Shown: positions 1-9,041 of the stretch, piece after piece | Layout: each line of letters starts with the position of its first letter | How positions within the stretch are numbered: position 1 is the first letter of the stretch | Source: Pseudomonas moorei | GTDB lineage: Bacteria > Pseudomonadota > Gammaproteobacteria > Pseudomonadales > Pseudomonadaceae | NCBI RefSeq assembly: GCF_008801475.1 | Contig: NZ_VZPP01000003.1 | Location: 124,001 to 188,000, forward strand | Direction: 5' to 3' | DNA length: 64,000 nt | Notes under the pieces: model-generated | Databases searched by the model: none | Seen by the model: the letters and a program-made list of their open reading frames with translations, nothing else | What the model was told of the DNA's origin: nothing | Position numbers and translations under genes: made by a program

Positions 1-778
1 GTGTCGATTCGGTGATGTCACGGGTGATCTTGGCGAAACCGAGCAAGGTACCGGTCTCGCCCCGGATCGGATCGACCACGACATGCGCCAGAAACCGTGT
101 GCCGTCCTTGCGTACACGCCAGCCCTTGCTTTCGAATCGCCCTTCACGGGTCGCGGTGTCCAGGGTTCGCTGCGGCTCACCCGCCTCGCGGTCTTGCGGG
201 GTATAGAACATCGAGAAATGCTCGCCGATCACTTCGCGGGGCAAATAGCCCTTGATGCGCTGCGCACCGAGATTCCAGTTGGTCACGCGTCCATCCGGGG
301 CGAGCATGTAAATGGCATAGTCCGTGACGCTTTGCACCAGCAAGCGGAACTGCTGCTCGCTCTGCTTGAGGACTTCTTCAGCCATTTTGCGGTCGGTCAA
401 ATCACGGGTGATCTTGGCAAATCCCAGCAATTTTCCCGAAGGATCGACAATCGGATCGATCACCACGTGGGACCAGAAGTGCGTGCCGTCCTTGCGTACG
501 CGCCAGCCTTCGCCTTCGAATCGCCCTTCGTGAATCGCCGTGTCCAGCGCCCGTTGGGGCAAACCGGCACGGCGGTCCTCTTCGGTATAGAAGCGCGAAA
601 AATGCTGGCCGAGGATTTCCGCCTCCTCGTACCCTTTGAAACGCTTGGCGCCGGCGTTCCAGCTGGTGATGATGCCGTCGGGGTCAATCATGTAGATCGC
701 GTAGTCAATCACCGCATCGATCAACAGGCGGAAACGCTTGTCCTCGAAGGCGTCGGCTTTGCTTTGATCCTTGCTCAT
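1..778 (-). CDS. tandem PAS-domain sensor protein (3' end outside window)
   Basis: Partial gene: it starts with ATG at 778 and runs off the left edge without a stop. GAGGG lies 5-9 bases before the ATG. The visible 259 residues hold two PAS domains of the RLLxxxxDYAIYML type, roughly residues 15-130 and 143-258. Each has the core SWNAGAKRFKGY or NWNLGAQRIKGY, then GWRVRKDGT, and ends in GFAKITRDLT or GFAKITRDIT. These are typical ligand or redox-sensing modules in front of a histidine kinase or GGDEF output, but the output domain is outside the window. It lies 77 bases downstream of the helicase on the same strand, so cotranscription is possible. The two PAS units repeat at the DNA level with a 384-bp offset. 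Confidence 0.85.
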   Translation of the reverse strand, partial: MSKDQSKADAFEDKRFRLLIDAVIDYAIYMIDPDGIITSWNAGAKRFKGYEEAEILGQHFSRFYTEEDRRAGLPQRALDTAIHEGRFEGEGWRVRKDGTHFWSHVVIDPIVDPSGKLLGFAKITRDLTDRKMAEEVLKQSEQQFRLLVQSVTDYAIYMLAPDGRVTNWNLGAQRIKGYLPREVIGEHFSMFYTPQDREAGEPQRTLDTATREGRFESKGWRVRKDGTRFLAHVVVDPIRGETGTLLGFAKITRDITEST

Positions 779-855
779 TGGGCCCTCGGCACTGGTGTTT
801 AACGGGAGTATGCGGCAAACCGGGCGTTTGGTGAGGCGAAAAAAGAGCAGGACCG

Positions 856-3120
856 TCAGAGCGCGGGGGCAATCGACCACCAACGCGGCAGCAGTTGCCT
901 GACCTTGCTCTCGGCAAACCGGTCATCGATCAACATCACCACACCCTGGTCCTGTTGGGTGCGAATCACCCGTCCGGCGGCCTGTACCACTTTCTGCACG
1001 CCGGGAAACAGGTAGGTGTAGTCGTAGCCGGCACCGAAAATCGCCGCCATGCGCCGCTTCAACTGTTCGTTGACCGGGTTGAGCTGGGCCAGGCCCAGGG
1101 TGGCGATGAACGCGCCGATCAGCCGTGCACCGGGCAAGTCGATGCCTTCGCCGAACGCTCCGCCCAGCACCGCAAAACCAATGCCCGCGCCGCCTTCGGT
1201 GAACTGATCGAGAAACTGCTGACGCTGTTCTTCCGCCATCCCGCGAGACTGCGCCCACAGGGTGATCTGCGGGTGCCGCTCGGCCAGCAACTGCGCCACT
1301 TGCTGCAGATAATCGAAACTGCTGAAAAATGCCAGGTAGTTGCCGGGACGCTGGATGAACTGGTTGGCGATCAGCTCGACGATCGGCGCCAGCGAGGCTT
1401 CCCGATGGACGAACCGCGTGGAGATCCGGTCGACGATGTGCACTTGCAACTGGTCGGCATGAAACGGCGATTCGACGTCGATGCACACCGTGTCGAGCGG
1501 TGTGCCCAGCAGATCGGCGTAATAGTGGCGAGGGCTGAGGGTCGCGGAAAACAGCACGGTGCTGCGTGAGGCGGTCAGGCGTGGCCCGATGAAACCGGCA
1601 GGCACCACGTTGCGCAGGCACAGTTGCGAAAGGCATCGTTTGCGGTCGAGGTCGCGCTTGCTGATGTCGAACAGGAACTGCCCATCGAAGAGCTCGGCTA
1701 CACGACAGAACTGCAGCATCTCGAAGTAGAAACTTTGTAGTGCGCTGTCCAGCCCTTGCGGGTGATCGTTCAGATAGTCGCCGATGCTGGCACTGCACGA
1801 TGTCAATGCCTGGAGCAGTTTTTCCGGGGCTTTGTCATAGGCCTGGTAGGCGCCCGATTGGAGGTTGTGCAGGGCATTCCATTCGCGGTTGACCCGTTGC
1901 AGGGGCTTTTTCAGTGCTTCGGGAGCGGTTTTTCGTACGCCGTTGAGGGTCGCCTGATCAAGGCTGGCGCTGTACATCTGACGGCCACGCTCCACCAGAT
2001 TGTGCGCCTCGTCCACCAGCACCGCGACAGTCCAGTTGTTGGCTTGGGCCAGGCCGAACAGCAAGGCGCTGAAATCGAAGTAATAGTTGTAGTCGGCAAC
2101 CACCACGTCCGCCCAGCGGGCCATTTCCTGACTCAGGTAATACGGACAGACCGCGTGGTCCAGCGCGACCTGGCGCAAGGCGCCCTGATTCAATAGCTTG
2201 AGCTCACTGGCGGCCTGGCGCGCGGCTGGCAAGCGGTCATAGAAGCCCTGGGCCAACGGGCAGGACTCACCGTGGCAGGCCTTGTCCGGGTGTTCGCAGG
2301 CCTTGTCCCGGGCGATCATTTCCAGGACCCGCAAAGGCGGCGCATCGGCGCTTTCAATAATCACCTGGGCAGCGTCCAGTGCCAGCTTGCGCCCCGGGGT
2401 CTTCGCCGTCAGGAAGAACACCTTGTCCAGTTGCCGGGGCGCCATGGCCTTGAGCATCGGAAACAGCGTGCCGACGGTCTTGCCAATCCCCGTCGGTGCC
2501 TGGGCCATCAGGCAGCGGCCCGTGCTGACGGCCTTGAACACCGACTCGGCCAGATGCCGCTGGCCCGGTCGGAAACCGGCATGGGGAAACGCGAGCAGTT
2601 GCGCCGCCCGATTGCGTGCCTCGCGATGGGCCAATTCCTGCTCGGCCCAGTGCAGGAACCGTGCGCAATGCTCCTCGAAGAATGACTTCAACTCGGCCGC
2701 GCTGAACGTTTCGAGCAGACAGGTTTCCCTTTCGCTGACGATGTCGAAGTACACCAGCGCCAGGTTGATCCGTTCCAGGTCGAGCTTGCGGCACATCAAC
2801 CAGCCGTAGACTTTCGCCTGGGCCCAGTGCAATTGGCGGTGGTTGGCGGGTTGCTTGCTCAAGTCGCCACGGTAGGTCTTGACTTCTTCGAGGCAGTTTT
2901 GCGCTGGATCGTAGCCATCCGCCCTGCCCTTGACGGTCAGGGTCCGATATTGGCCTTCGAGGGCGACTTCACTCTGGTAGCCCTCGCTGCGCCGGGACGC
3001 CACGGTGCGATGGCCGACGATGCCTTCCAGCGCGGTCGGCGACGGTGTGAAGCGCAAGTCGAGGTCACCGACCTTGGCGGTGAACTCACACAGCGCCCGC
3101 ACCGCGATGCTATAGCTCAA
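856..3120 (-). CDS. XPD/DinG-type ATP-dependent DNA helicase with RecB-like N-terminus
   Basis: Superfamily 2 DNA helicase of the XPD/DinG/Rad3 type, 754 residues from a TTG start. Walker A reads APTGIGKT near residue 210 and the DEAH box reads VDEAHNL. Between them is a cysteine cluster (CEHPDKACHGESC and a later C) like the 4Fe-4S site of XPD. The first 150 residues contain GRADGYD, LEEVKTY and QAKVYGW, which fits a Cas4/RecB PD-(D/E)XK fold, so the protein may combine nuclease and helicase. I prefer the TTG at 3118-3120 because it overlaps the TGA stop of the upstream FAN1 gene (TTGA) and has GGCGGAG about 10 bases before it; an in-frame ATG at 3150 is the alternative. The coupling to FAN1 implies a joint role in repair of branched or crosslinked DNA. 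Confidence 0.88.
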   Translation of the reverse strand: MSYSIAVRALCEFTAKVGDLDLRFTPSPTALEGIVGHRTVASRRSEGYQSEVALEGQYRTLTVKGRADGYDPAQNCLEEVKTYRGDLSKQPANHRQLHWAQAKVYGWLMCRKLDLERINLALVYFDIVSERETCLLETFSAAELKSFFEEHCARFLHWAEQELAHREARNRAAQLLAFPHAGFRPGQRHLAESVFKAVSTGRCLMAQAPTGIGKTVGTLFPMLKAMAPRQLDKVFFLTAKTPGRKLALDAAQVIIESADAPPLRVLEMIARDKACEHPDKACHGESCPLAQGFYDRLPAARQAASELKLLNQGALRQVALDHAVCPYYLSQEMARWADVVVADYNYYFDFSALLFGLAQANNWTVAVLVDEAHNLVERGRQMYSASLDQATLNGVRKTAPEALKKPLQRVNREWNALHNLQSGAYQAYDKAPEKLLQALTSCSASIGDYLNDHPQGLDSALQSFYFEMLQFCRVAELFDGQFLFDISKRDLDRKRCLSQLCLRNVVPAGFIGPRLTASRSTVLFSATLSPRHYYADLLGTPLDTVCIDVESPFHADQLQVHIVDRISTRFVHREASLAPIVELIANQFIQRPGNYLAFFSSFDYLQQVAQLLAERHPQITLWAQSRGMAEEQRQQFLDQFTEGGAGIGFAVLGGAFGEGIDLPGARLIGAFIATLGLAQLNPVNEQLKRRMAAIFGAGYDYTYLFPGVQKVVQAAGRVIRTQQDQGVVMLIDDRFAESKVRQLLPRWWSIAPAL

Positions 3121-4784
3121 ACGTCTTGCTCCGCCCATTGCACGTAGCACACGGCAATCGGCATCTGATGCTCATGGCAAAACTCCAGCCAGCGCAGCTG
3201 GTTATCCTGCAGACGATCGCCGGGGCCTTTGACTTCGATCATGCGGTAGGTCTTTTGCTGCGGCCAGAACTGGATCAGGTCCGGCATGCCGGCGCGATTG
3301 GCCTTGATGTCCAGCAGCAGGCGGTTGAACCAGTGCTTGAGGTGCTCGGCCGGCAAGCAGTCGAGGGCCTGCTCCAGCAGCTCCTCGCTGAGCACGCCCC
3401 AGAACACGAACGGCGACTGCACGCCCCACTTTTGCGCGTAGCGTTCACGAATGGTCTGCCGGTAACAACCGTCATCGAGCTCGGCCAGGCAAGCCTGGAA
3501 CAGATCGGCACGTCGACTGTGGAAATCCTCACTCAGCAGGTCCACCGGACCGCGCTGGAACGGGTGGAAAAACGCCCCTGGCAACGGCGCGAAGATCGCC
3601 GGCCAGCACAACAGGCCGAACAGCGAGTTGATCAGACTGTTTTCAACGTAATGGACCGGCGCAGTCTCTTCGGACAAGTGCGCCTGGACGTGGTACTCCA
3701 CCGACAAGGCCGGATCGACCCTGGGCAATTGCAGGTCCAGACGCAACATTTCCCGAGGCGACGCCCGCTTCATTGCCGGCCCGCCGAGTTTGCGCCGCAG
3801 CCTGGGCAGCAGACGAAGCAATTGTTGCTGTTCGGCGGCGCTTTGCGGCGATTGCCCGGCCTGGGTCGCCAGGTCCAGGGCCAGTTCATACTCCTCGCAG
3901 CGCTCCAGTACCCGAATCAGCCGCAGGCGCGCGCCGGGATAGGCGCACTGACGGTACAGGCCCAGCGCGGTAGAGAAATCGGCGATGCGTTCACAGTGCT
4001 GGCCGATCTGGAACAGCAGCTTGTCTCGACGTCTTTGCAGCCAGGGATTGCTCAGCGTCAGGCCGTTGATCCGCTCGACAACTTCTGCCAGTGCTTCGCC
4101 GGCCTCGAACTGCTGCTGTTGCTCGTGCAGGAACAGGCAGGCGTCCACGTCCTCGCGGCTGCGCAAGCCACGGGAATCGGCGCAGAACTCGACTTTTTCG
4201 TAGGTGAAGATGCCAAGGTCGGCCAGGACGAATTCCGACCAGTCCTGGTAAAGATTGCCGAAAAACATCAGGCGCAGGCGATCGCACAGGCCCATGATGG
4301 TCAGGCTGAAGAGGCGATCGTCCAGTGTCGGGCACCAGTCGCGGAAGCATTGGGGTTGTGCGAATTGCTCGCTCAGCACCGGCAGCCAGTCGGCTTTTTT
4401 GCCCTTGGGTTGATCGATGGCACTGCCCAGGCATTGCAGGATTTCGGCCTTGAGCAGGACCTCGAACAGCGCTTCGAGGGTCAACGGTGCCTGCTCATCA
4501 ACCCAGCCCAGCGCCAGTAACGGTTCGACGGCGCTGGCGATGTCGCCGATCTCGGGGTAATGCAGCTTGCCGGCCCTGAAGTGAATGCCCTTGCGCATGA
4601 CCATTCTGACCAGCAGCCCCCGGGATTCACGCGTAAGGCCATTGAACTCGCGAATGAAGCGCTGCTCCTCGACGCTCAGTACATCGGCATAGCGATGTTC
4701 AAGCCAATCAAGCACCTGCATGAAGTTGTTGAGGTAATAGAACGGATCGTCGAGAGGGTTTGCAGTCACGGGAAAAAGGGCCAT
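3117..4784 (-). CDS. FAN1-type VRR-NUC structure-specific nuclease
   Basis: 555-residue homologue of Fanconi-associated nuclease 1. The C-terminal VRR-NUC domain (about residues 440-550) carries the catalytic signature GMPDL followed by MIEVKGPGDRL and DNQLRWL, the PD-(D/E)XK nuclease core. The N-terminal and central parts match the DNA-binding and helical repeat regions of bacterial FAN1. The family cuts 5' flaps and unhooks interstrand crosslinks, and Pseudomonas FAN1 is structurally characterised. I chose ATG 4784 (MALFPVTANP) because it gives the usual length of about 560; the frame is open to 4907, and the ribosome site before 4784 is weak. The gene is followed without a gap by the helicase gene at 3120. 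Confidence 0.9.
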   Translation of the reverse strand: MALFPVTANPLDDPFYYLNNFMQVLDWLEHRYADVLSVEEQRFIREFNGLTRESRGLLVRMVMRKGIHFRAGKLHYPEIGDIASAVEPLLALGWVDEQAPLTLEALFEVLLKAEILQCLGSAIDQPKGKKADWLPVLSEQFAQPQCFRDWCPTLDDRLFSLTIMGLCDRLRLMFFGNLYQDWSEFVLADLGIFTYEKVEFCADSRGLRSREDVDACLFLHEQQQQFEAGEALAEVVERINGLTLSNPWLQRRRDKLLFQIGQHCERIADFSTALGLYRQCAYPGARLRLIRVLERCEEYELALDLATQAGQSPQSAAEQQQLLRLLPRLRRKLGGPAMKRASPREMLRLDLQLPRVDPALSVEYHVQAHLSEETAPVHYVENSLINSLFGLLCWPAIFAPLPGAFFHPFQRGPVDLLSEDFHSRRADLFQACLAELDDGCYRQTIRERYAQKWGVQSPFVFWGVLSEELLEQALDCLPAEHLKHWFNRLLLDIKANRAGMPDLIQFWPQQKTYRMIEVKGPGDRLQDNQLRWLEFCHEHQMPIAVCYVQWAEQDV

Positions 4785-4979
4785 GGCGAGCGAATACTGG
4801 TTATGCGTACAGATACCAGTTACGCCCTGTCCGATGCAAACGAAAAGGGATAGAAGGCGACGCAGCCAGGTAATTTTCAACGGGCGTCGAACTTTCTGCC
4901 GTTCCATGGCACCAACCGCCTAAGAAGCGCAGTCGTTCGCGACAGTCGCACTGTTTCATTTGAAGTATGAGAGGTGGTT

Positions 4980-5204
4980 ATGAACATCAAGACGCTGGGC
5001 TTGCCCCTGGCAATCGCGGCCTTTCTGGCCCTGGCCGGTTGCTCGACACCCACGGTAGTGACGCTGCAGAACGGCACTCAGTACCTGACCAAGGACATGC
5101 CGAAAACCAAGACCAAGGACGGCTTCTTCGAATTCGAGGATATTTCCGGAGCCAAAGTCAGAGTCAACGCCAATGACGTGTCCACGATCCGCCGGGAAGA
5201 CTGA
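4980..5204 (+). CDS. YgdI/YgdR-family small lipoprotein
   Basis: 74-residue protein. It has a short signal peptide ending in the lipobox LALAGC, so Cys21 should be lipidated and the protein anchored in the envelope. The mature part (TVVTLQNGTQYLTKDMPKT, then FFEFEDISGAKVRVNANDV) matches the SH3-like YgdI/YgdR family (DUF903) of unknown function. ATG 4980 is preceded by GAGAGG; an in-frame GTG six bases earlier is less likely. It is divergent from FAN1, with a 195-bp shared promoter region. Confidence 0.9.
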   Translation: MNIKTLGLPLAIAAFLALAGCSTPTVVTLQNGTQYLTKDMPKTKTKDGFFEFEDISGAKVRVNANDVSTIRRED

Positions 5205-5342
5205 GTAGCGCGTTATAGTTGATCACGTCCCCTGCTTATCCCCATTGGTGTGGCAGGTTTCCATACCTGCCTTACACTGCGATACACCCCGTGCGAGCGA
5301 TTGTTTGCGCAGGCATCACGTCATGATCCAGGTGAAGCCGAA

Positions 5343-6002
5343 ATGAAAATGCTCACGCCCCTTTTGGCCGCTCTCCTCGCCGCCAGCGCGTGCGCGGCAA
5401 CCAGCCTGTGCGCAAGTGCTGCCACTTCTTCGCGGGTATTCAAGACCAGTTTCGATTGCGCCACGTCCAGGGCATCCATCGAAAAACTCATCTGTCGCGA
5501 CCCGCAACTGGCGCAAATGGACATCGAACTGCAGCGCCTGTATCTGTTGGTGCTGACAGACGACCACGCGGTACCGCCACGAAACAAGGTCGAAATCGAT
5601 CAGCAGTTCTGGCTCGACGCCCGTAATCAGTGCGCCTCTGATCGCGAGCCCAAGGCGTGCACGATCCGCAGTTATGCCGAGCGCGCCTTTCAACTGCGCC
5701 AGGGCTCAGCCATTGCCAGGACCAAGGATCCCAGCCGCCTGACTGAAGGCCCCGTGGCCTTTCGTTGCGCGGGATTGAACGCGTTGGTCGCGGCCACCTT
5801 CTTTACGGTCGAGCCGGGTGTCGTGTACCTGAAGTGGGCGAACACCTCCGTCACCTTGAACCAGCAGCCGAGCACTATCGGCTCCCGATACAGCGGCAAG
5901 GATTTCAGAGGGAGCTACAGCTTCTGGTACGAGGGCGATGACGCCTTGTTGCTGATGCCGGGCTCGGCGGAGATGAGTTGCAAGGCCGAGCCGGTTGGCT
6001 GA
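5343..6002 (+). CDS. secreted protein with LprI-like and MliC-like domains
   Basis: 219-residue exported protein with a signal peptide of about 27 residues (LLAALLAASACAATSLCASA). Residues about 35-125 match the lysozyme-inhibitor LprI N-terminal type (DUF1311): FDCATSRASIEKLICRDPQLAQMD, then WLDARNQC and CTIRSYAERAFQL, with paired cysteines. Residues about 145-217 match the MliC domain of C-type lysozyme inhibitors (FRCAGLNALVAATFFTV to ALLLMPGSAEMSCK). It therefore looks like a periplasmic inhibitor that would protect peptidoglycan from host or competitor lysozymes. The start at 5343 is one of two close ATGs (5343, 5349) with a weak upstream site. No operon partner is evident; the next gene converges with it. 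Confidence 0.78.
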   Translation: MKMLTPLLAALLAASACAATSLCASAATSSRVFKTSFDCATSRASIEKLICRDPQLAQMDIELQRLYLLVLTDDHAVPPRNKVEIDQQFWLDARNQCASDREPKACTIRSYAERAFQLRQGSAIARTKDPSRLTEGPVAFRCAGLNALVAATFFTVEPGVVYLKWANTSVTLNQQPSTIGSRYSGKDFRGSYSFWYEGDDALLLMPGSAEMSCKAEPVG

Positions 6003-6041
6003 TTGCACACCGGGACCTCCTGTCCCGATGGCCTGAACCCC

Positions 6042-7127
6042 TTAGCTACCGGTGCGAATCTTGTTCCATACACGGGTGCGAACCCGGTCGATGTTCAGCG
6101 GCATGGCTTCGAGGGCGAACAATTTGCCCATCATGTCCGGGCTCGGATAGACCTTCGTGTCGTTCTTGATCGCCGGTTCGATCAGGCTGTCGGCCTGTTC
6201 ATTGCCATTGGCGTAGTGCACGTAGTTACTGATATCGGCCATGACGTCCGGGCGCAGCAAGTAGTTCATGAAGGCGTACCCGGCCTTTTCATCCGGGGCA
6301 TCGACGGGCATGGCCACCATGTCAAACCAGATCGCCGCGCCTTCCTTGGGAATCGAATAACCGATGTCGATACCGTTCTTGGCTTCCCTGGCGCGGTTTT
6401 CCGCTTGCAGGATGTCGCCGGAGAAGCCGACGGCCACGCAGATGTCGCCGTTGGCCAGATCACTGGTGTATTTGGACGAGTGGAAATAGCTGACATACGG
6501 CCGTACTTTCAACAGCAGCGCTTCAGCCTTCTTGTAGTCTTCCGGGTTTTTACTGTGATGCGGCAGGCCCAGGTAGTTCAGGGCGGCGGGCAGCAGTTCC
6601 GGGCCGTTGTCGAGAATGGCCACGCCACACTTCTGCAGTTTTTCCATGTTCTCGGGCTTGAAGATCAGGTCCCAGGAATCCACCGGGGCGTTGTCGCCCA
6701 GTACTGCTTTGACTTTGGCAATGTTGTAGCCGATCCCGGTACTGCCCCACAGATACGGAAAACCATGCTCGTTACCCGGATCGTTGGTCTGCAAGGCCTT
6801 GAGCAACACCGGATTGAGGTTTTTCCAGTTCGGCAACTGGCTCTTGTCGAGCTTCTTCAGCGCCTTGCCTTCAATTTGCCGCGCCATGAAGTGATTGGAC
6901 GGAAACACCACGTCATAACCGGATTTGCCGGTCATCAACTTGCCATCGAGGGTTTCATTGCTGTCATAGACGTCGTAGGTGAAGGCGATACCAGTGTCTT
7001 TCTGGAAATTTTTCGTGGTGTCCGGTGCGATGTAGTCCGACCAGTTGTAGATCTTGACGGTGTCAGCGGCCTGACTGATTGAAGCGGCGAGCATCAGCGG
7101 CGCCAGGGTCAGTGTCTTTCGGATCAT
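6042..7127 (-). CDS. PotF-like polyamine ABC transporter substrate-binding protein
   Basis: 361-residue periplasmic binding protein with a signal peptide ending SISQAA-D. The opening VKIYNWSDYIAPDTTKNFQKDTGI and later YDVVFPSNHFMARQI and NYLLRPDVMADISNYVHYANGN are diagnostic of the PotF/SpuD/SpuE putrescine-spermidine family. No permease or ATPase genes are adjacent, so it must either use a distant transporter or act as an orphan receptor. It is the last gene of a minus-strand group with the FAD oxidoreductase and cupin, which supports a role in uptake of an amine that those enzymes handle. It converges on the LprI/MliC gene with 39 bp between. Confidence 0.92.
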   Translation of the reverse strand: MIRKTLTLAPLMLAASISQAADTVKIYNWSDYIAPDTTKNFQKDTGIAFTYDVYDSNETLDGKLMTGKSGYDVVFPSNHFMARQIEGKALKKLDKSQLPNWKNLNPVLLKALQTNDPGNEHGFPYLWGSTGIGYNIAKVKAVLGDNAPVDSWDLIFKPENMEKLQKCGVAILDNGPELLPAALNYLGLPHHSKNPEDYKKAEALLLKVRPYVSYFHSSKYTSDLANGDICVAVGFSGDILQAENRAREAKNGIDIGYSIPKEGAAIWFDMVAMPVDAPDEKAGYAFMNYLLRPDVMADISNYVHYANGNEQADSLIEPAIKNDTKVYPSPDMMGKLFALEAMPLNIDRVRTRVWNKIRTGS

Positions 7128-7196
7128 GAGTCGATTCCTGTAGAGGTTGTTTTTGTTTGGCAGGCAATCAAGGGATCAGCTTTCAATTTTCTATTT

Positions 7197-7541
7197 TCAA
7201 AAAATCAACACGTAGGTCTTGCGCACGGTTTCCTGGATGTCCCAGATGCCGAGGGTGTTGGCTGGCAACATCAGTGCATCGCCGGCTTCTATGTGCAGGG
7301 TGTCGCCGCCGTCATCCGGGGTGAAGGTGCAGCGGCCCTGGATGAAGTGACAGAACTCCTGGGCGACGATCTGCCGCCGCCAGCGACCGGGCGTGCATTC
7401 CCAAACCCCGGTTTCGACGCCGTCGTCGCGTTCGACGCTGGTGGTCGATGCGACGGCCACGGGCAAGCCCAGCGGCACGGCGACCGGGCTGGACGCTTGC
7501 AGAGTGAGGGTTGCGGTGTTTTTGAATTGCGTGATGCTCAT
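7197..7541 (-). CDS. DUF861-type cupin
   Basis: 114-residue single cupin domain of the EutQ-like or (S)-ureidoglycine aminohydrolase type. The core reads GVWECTPGRWRRQIVAQEFCHFIQGRCTFTPDDG, then IEAGDALMLPANTLGIWDI. Such cupins commonly sit beside PuuB-like amine oxidoreductases, as here, 43 bp downstream of one, though their catalytic role in these clusters is not established. The start ATG 7541 (MSITQF) has AAAGGT upstream. Upstream in-frame extension is possible but overlaps the oxidoreductase gene. Confidence 0.85.
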   Translation of the reverse strand: MSITQFKNTATLTLQASSPVAVPLGLPVAVASTTSVERDDGVETGVWECTPGRWRRQIVAQEFCHFIQGRCTFTPDDGGDTLHIEAGDALMLPANTLGIWDIQETVRKTYVLIF

Positions 7542-7584
7542 GGGAGTACCTTTCGATGAAGCCTGTAGATGAAGATCGCGTCGG

Positions 7585-8991
7585 TCAGTGCATGAAACCT
7601 TCCATGAACCCCGCGACCCCGCTGGCAAGCTTGCGCCGCCAGGGCGCGGTGGCCGGATTGGCCAGGGTCTGGTCTTCATGGACGAAGCTGCGGATGATCG
7701 CGTTGTAGCCCAGCCAGCGGCAGGGTTCGGGCTCCCAGGCCCTGAGCGCATCGAGCCCGCGCCGGGGGATGACCCACGGCTGGTGAACCAGCTCGGTGTC
7801 GCGCTGCAGAATCAGGTCGGCAAGGGTTCGCCCACCCAGGTTGCTGGCGCCCACGCCCTCCCCGCCATAGCCGCCGGACAAGGCGATGCCACTGGCCTGG
7901 TCGCAGAGCATGTGTGGCTTGAAGCGCCGCGACATGCCCAGGTTGCCGCCCCAGCCATGGGTGATCTGCACGTTCTTGAGCTGCGGGAACAGCTCACTGA
8001 ACAGGTAACGACGCAGCTCGATTTCGCTACTGGTCAGGTTGAAGTCATGGCGCAACTTGCCAGCAAACTGGTAGCCGCCGCGCGCGCCGAAGATCAAACG
8101 GTTGTCAGCCGTGCGCTGGCCGTAGGTGACCTGACGGCTGCTTTCACTGAACGCCTGGCCGTTGCTCAGGCCAATTTCATCCCAGGTGGCCGCAGATAAA
8201 GGCTCGGTGGCGACGATCAGGCTTTGTACCGGCAATTGGTAACGCCCGAGCGGCGGCAGCGTGACCGAATAGCCTTCCACCGCCGGCACCACCCAACGGC
8301 TGCGAACCGAGGCTTGCACGGTGCGCAGGCTACCCGCCTGCCAGTGGGTGACCGGGCTGTTTTCGTAAATCCTGACGCCCATGCGCTCGACGGTGCGCGC
8401 CAGGCCGCGTACCAGTTTGGCCGGGTGCAGGGTGGCGACGTGCGGTGCGTAGATTCCGCCATAGGGCTTGGCGATGCGGATTTGCTGCGCCAACTGTTGG
8501 GCACTGAGCCAGCGATAATCGTTTTCATTGAGGCCCTGGCGGTGGAGCGAGTCCAGATACTGGCGCAGGCTCGACTCTTGCTCCGGGTAGCGGGCGGCAC
8601 AGTAAAGCACCCCGCCCTTGCGGTAATCGCATTCGATACCTTCACGTTCGAGGACGATCTGCACTTCGTCAGGAATGCGGTGCAGCAGGTCATAGGACGC
8701 CCTGCGCTGTTGCGGTGACAAAGGGGCCAGCAACCGGTCTTCGCCCAGCAGATTGCCCATCAGCCAGCCGCCATTGCGCCCCGAGGCGCCAAAACCGGCG
8801 GTCTGCGCCTCGATGATGGCAATGTTCAGCTCCGGTGCCTGGCGCTTGAGGTAGTACGCGGTCCACAGGCCGGTGTATCCGGCGCCGATGATCGCTACGT
8901 CGAGATCCAGATCCTGATCCAGTGCCGGACGAGCGAGTAACGGCTCGTCGAGTTGGTCCATCCACAAACTGATAGTGCGCCACGCCGGCAT
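7585..8991 (-). CDS. PuuB-like FAD-dependent amine oxidoreductase
   Basis: 468-residue flavoprotein of the DAO superfamily. The Rossmann motif VAIIGAGYTGLWTAYYL lies at about residues 32-47, followed by the FAD-contacting segment FGASGRNGGWLMG. The C-terminal FAD motif reads ALSGGYGGEGVGASNLGGRTLADLIL. It resembles gamma-glutamylputrescine oxidoreductase and the glycine/D-amino acid oxidase group, which oxidise a C-N bond with FAD. ATG 8991 is chosen because GGAG sits about 7 bases upstream; a GTG at 9006 is in frame. The cupin and PotF-like genes downstream suggest a polyamine or related amine as substrate. The exact substrate cannot be read from sequence. Confidence 0.88.
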   Translation of the reverse strand: MPAWRTISLWMDQLDEPLLARPALDQDLDLDVAIIGAGYTGLWTAYYLKRQAPELNIAIIEAQTAGFGASGRNGGWLMGNLLGEDRLLAPLSPQQRRASYDLLHRIPDEVQIVLEREGIECDYRKGGVLYCAARYPEQESSLRQYLDSLHRQGLNENDYRWLSAQQLAQQIRIAKPYGGIYAPHVATLHPAKLVRGLARTVERMGVRIYENSPVTHWQAGSLRTVQASVRSRWVVPAVEGYSVTLPPLGRYQLPVQSLIVATEPLSAATWDEIGLSNGQAFSESSRQVTYGQRTADNRLIFGARGGYQFAGKLRHDFNLTSSEIELRRYLFSELFPQLKNVQITHGWGGNLGMSRRFKPHMLCDQASGIALSGGYGGEGVGASNLGGRTLADLILQRDTELVHQPWVIPRRGLDALRAWEPEPCRWLGYNAIIRSFVHEDQTLANPATAPWRRKLASGVAGFMEGFMH

Positions 8992-9041
8992 GCAAGACTC
9001 CGCCACTCAAACTTCGATGGCGGTGATCCTAGTGCGTGGGC

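Noticed and set aside
83..802. 239-codon plus-strand frame at the left edge
   Set aside because: Antisense to the clearly coding PAS gene; no recognisable domain.
3126..4520. 464-codon plus-strand frame opposite FAN1
   Set aside because: Shadow of the FAN1 coding frame; composition atypical and no motif.
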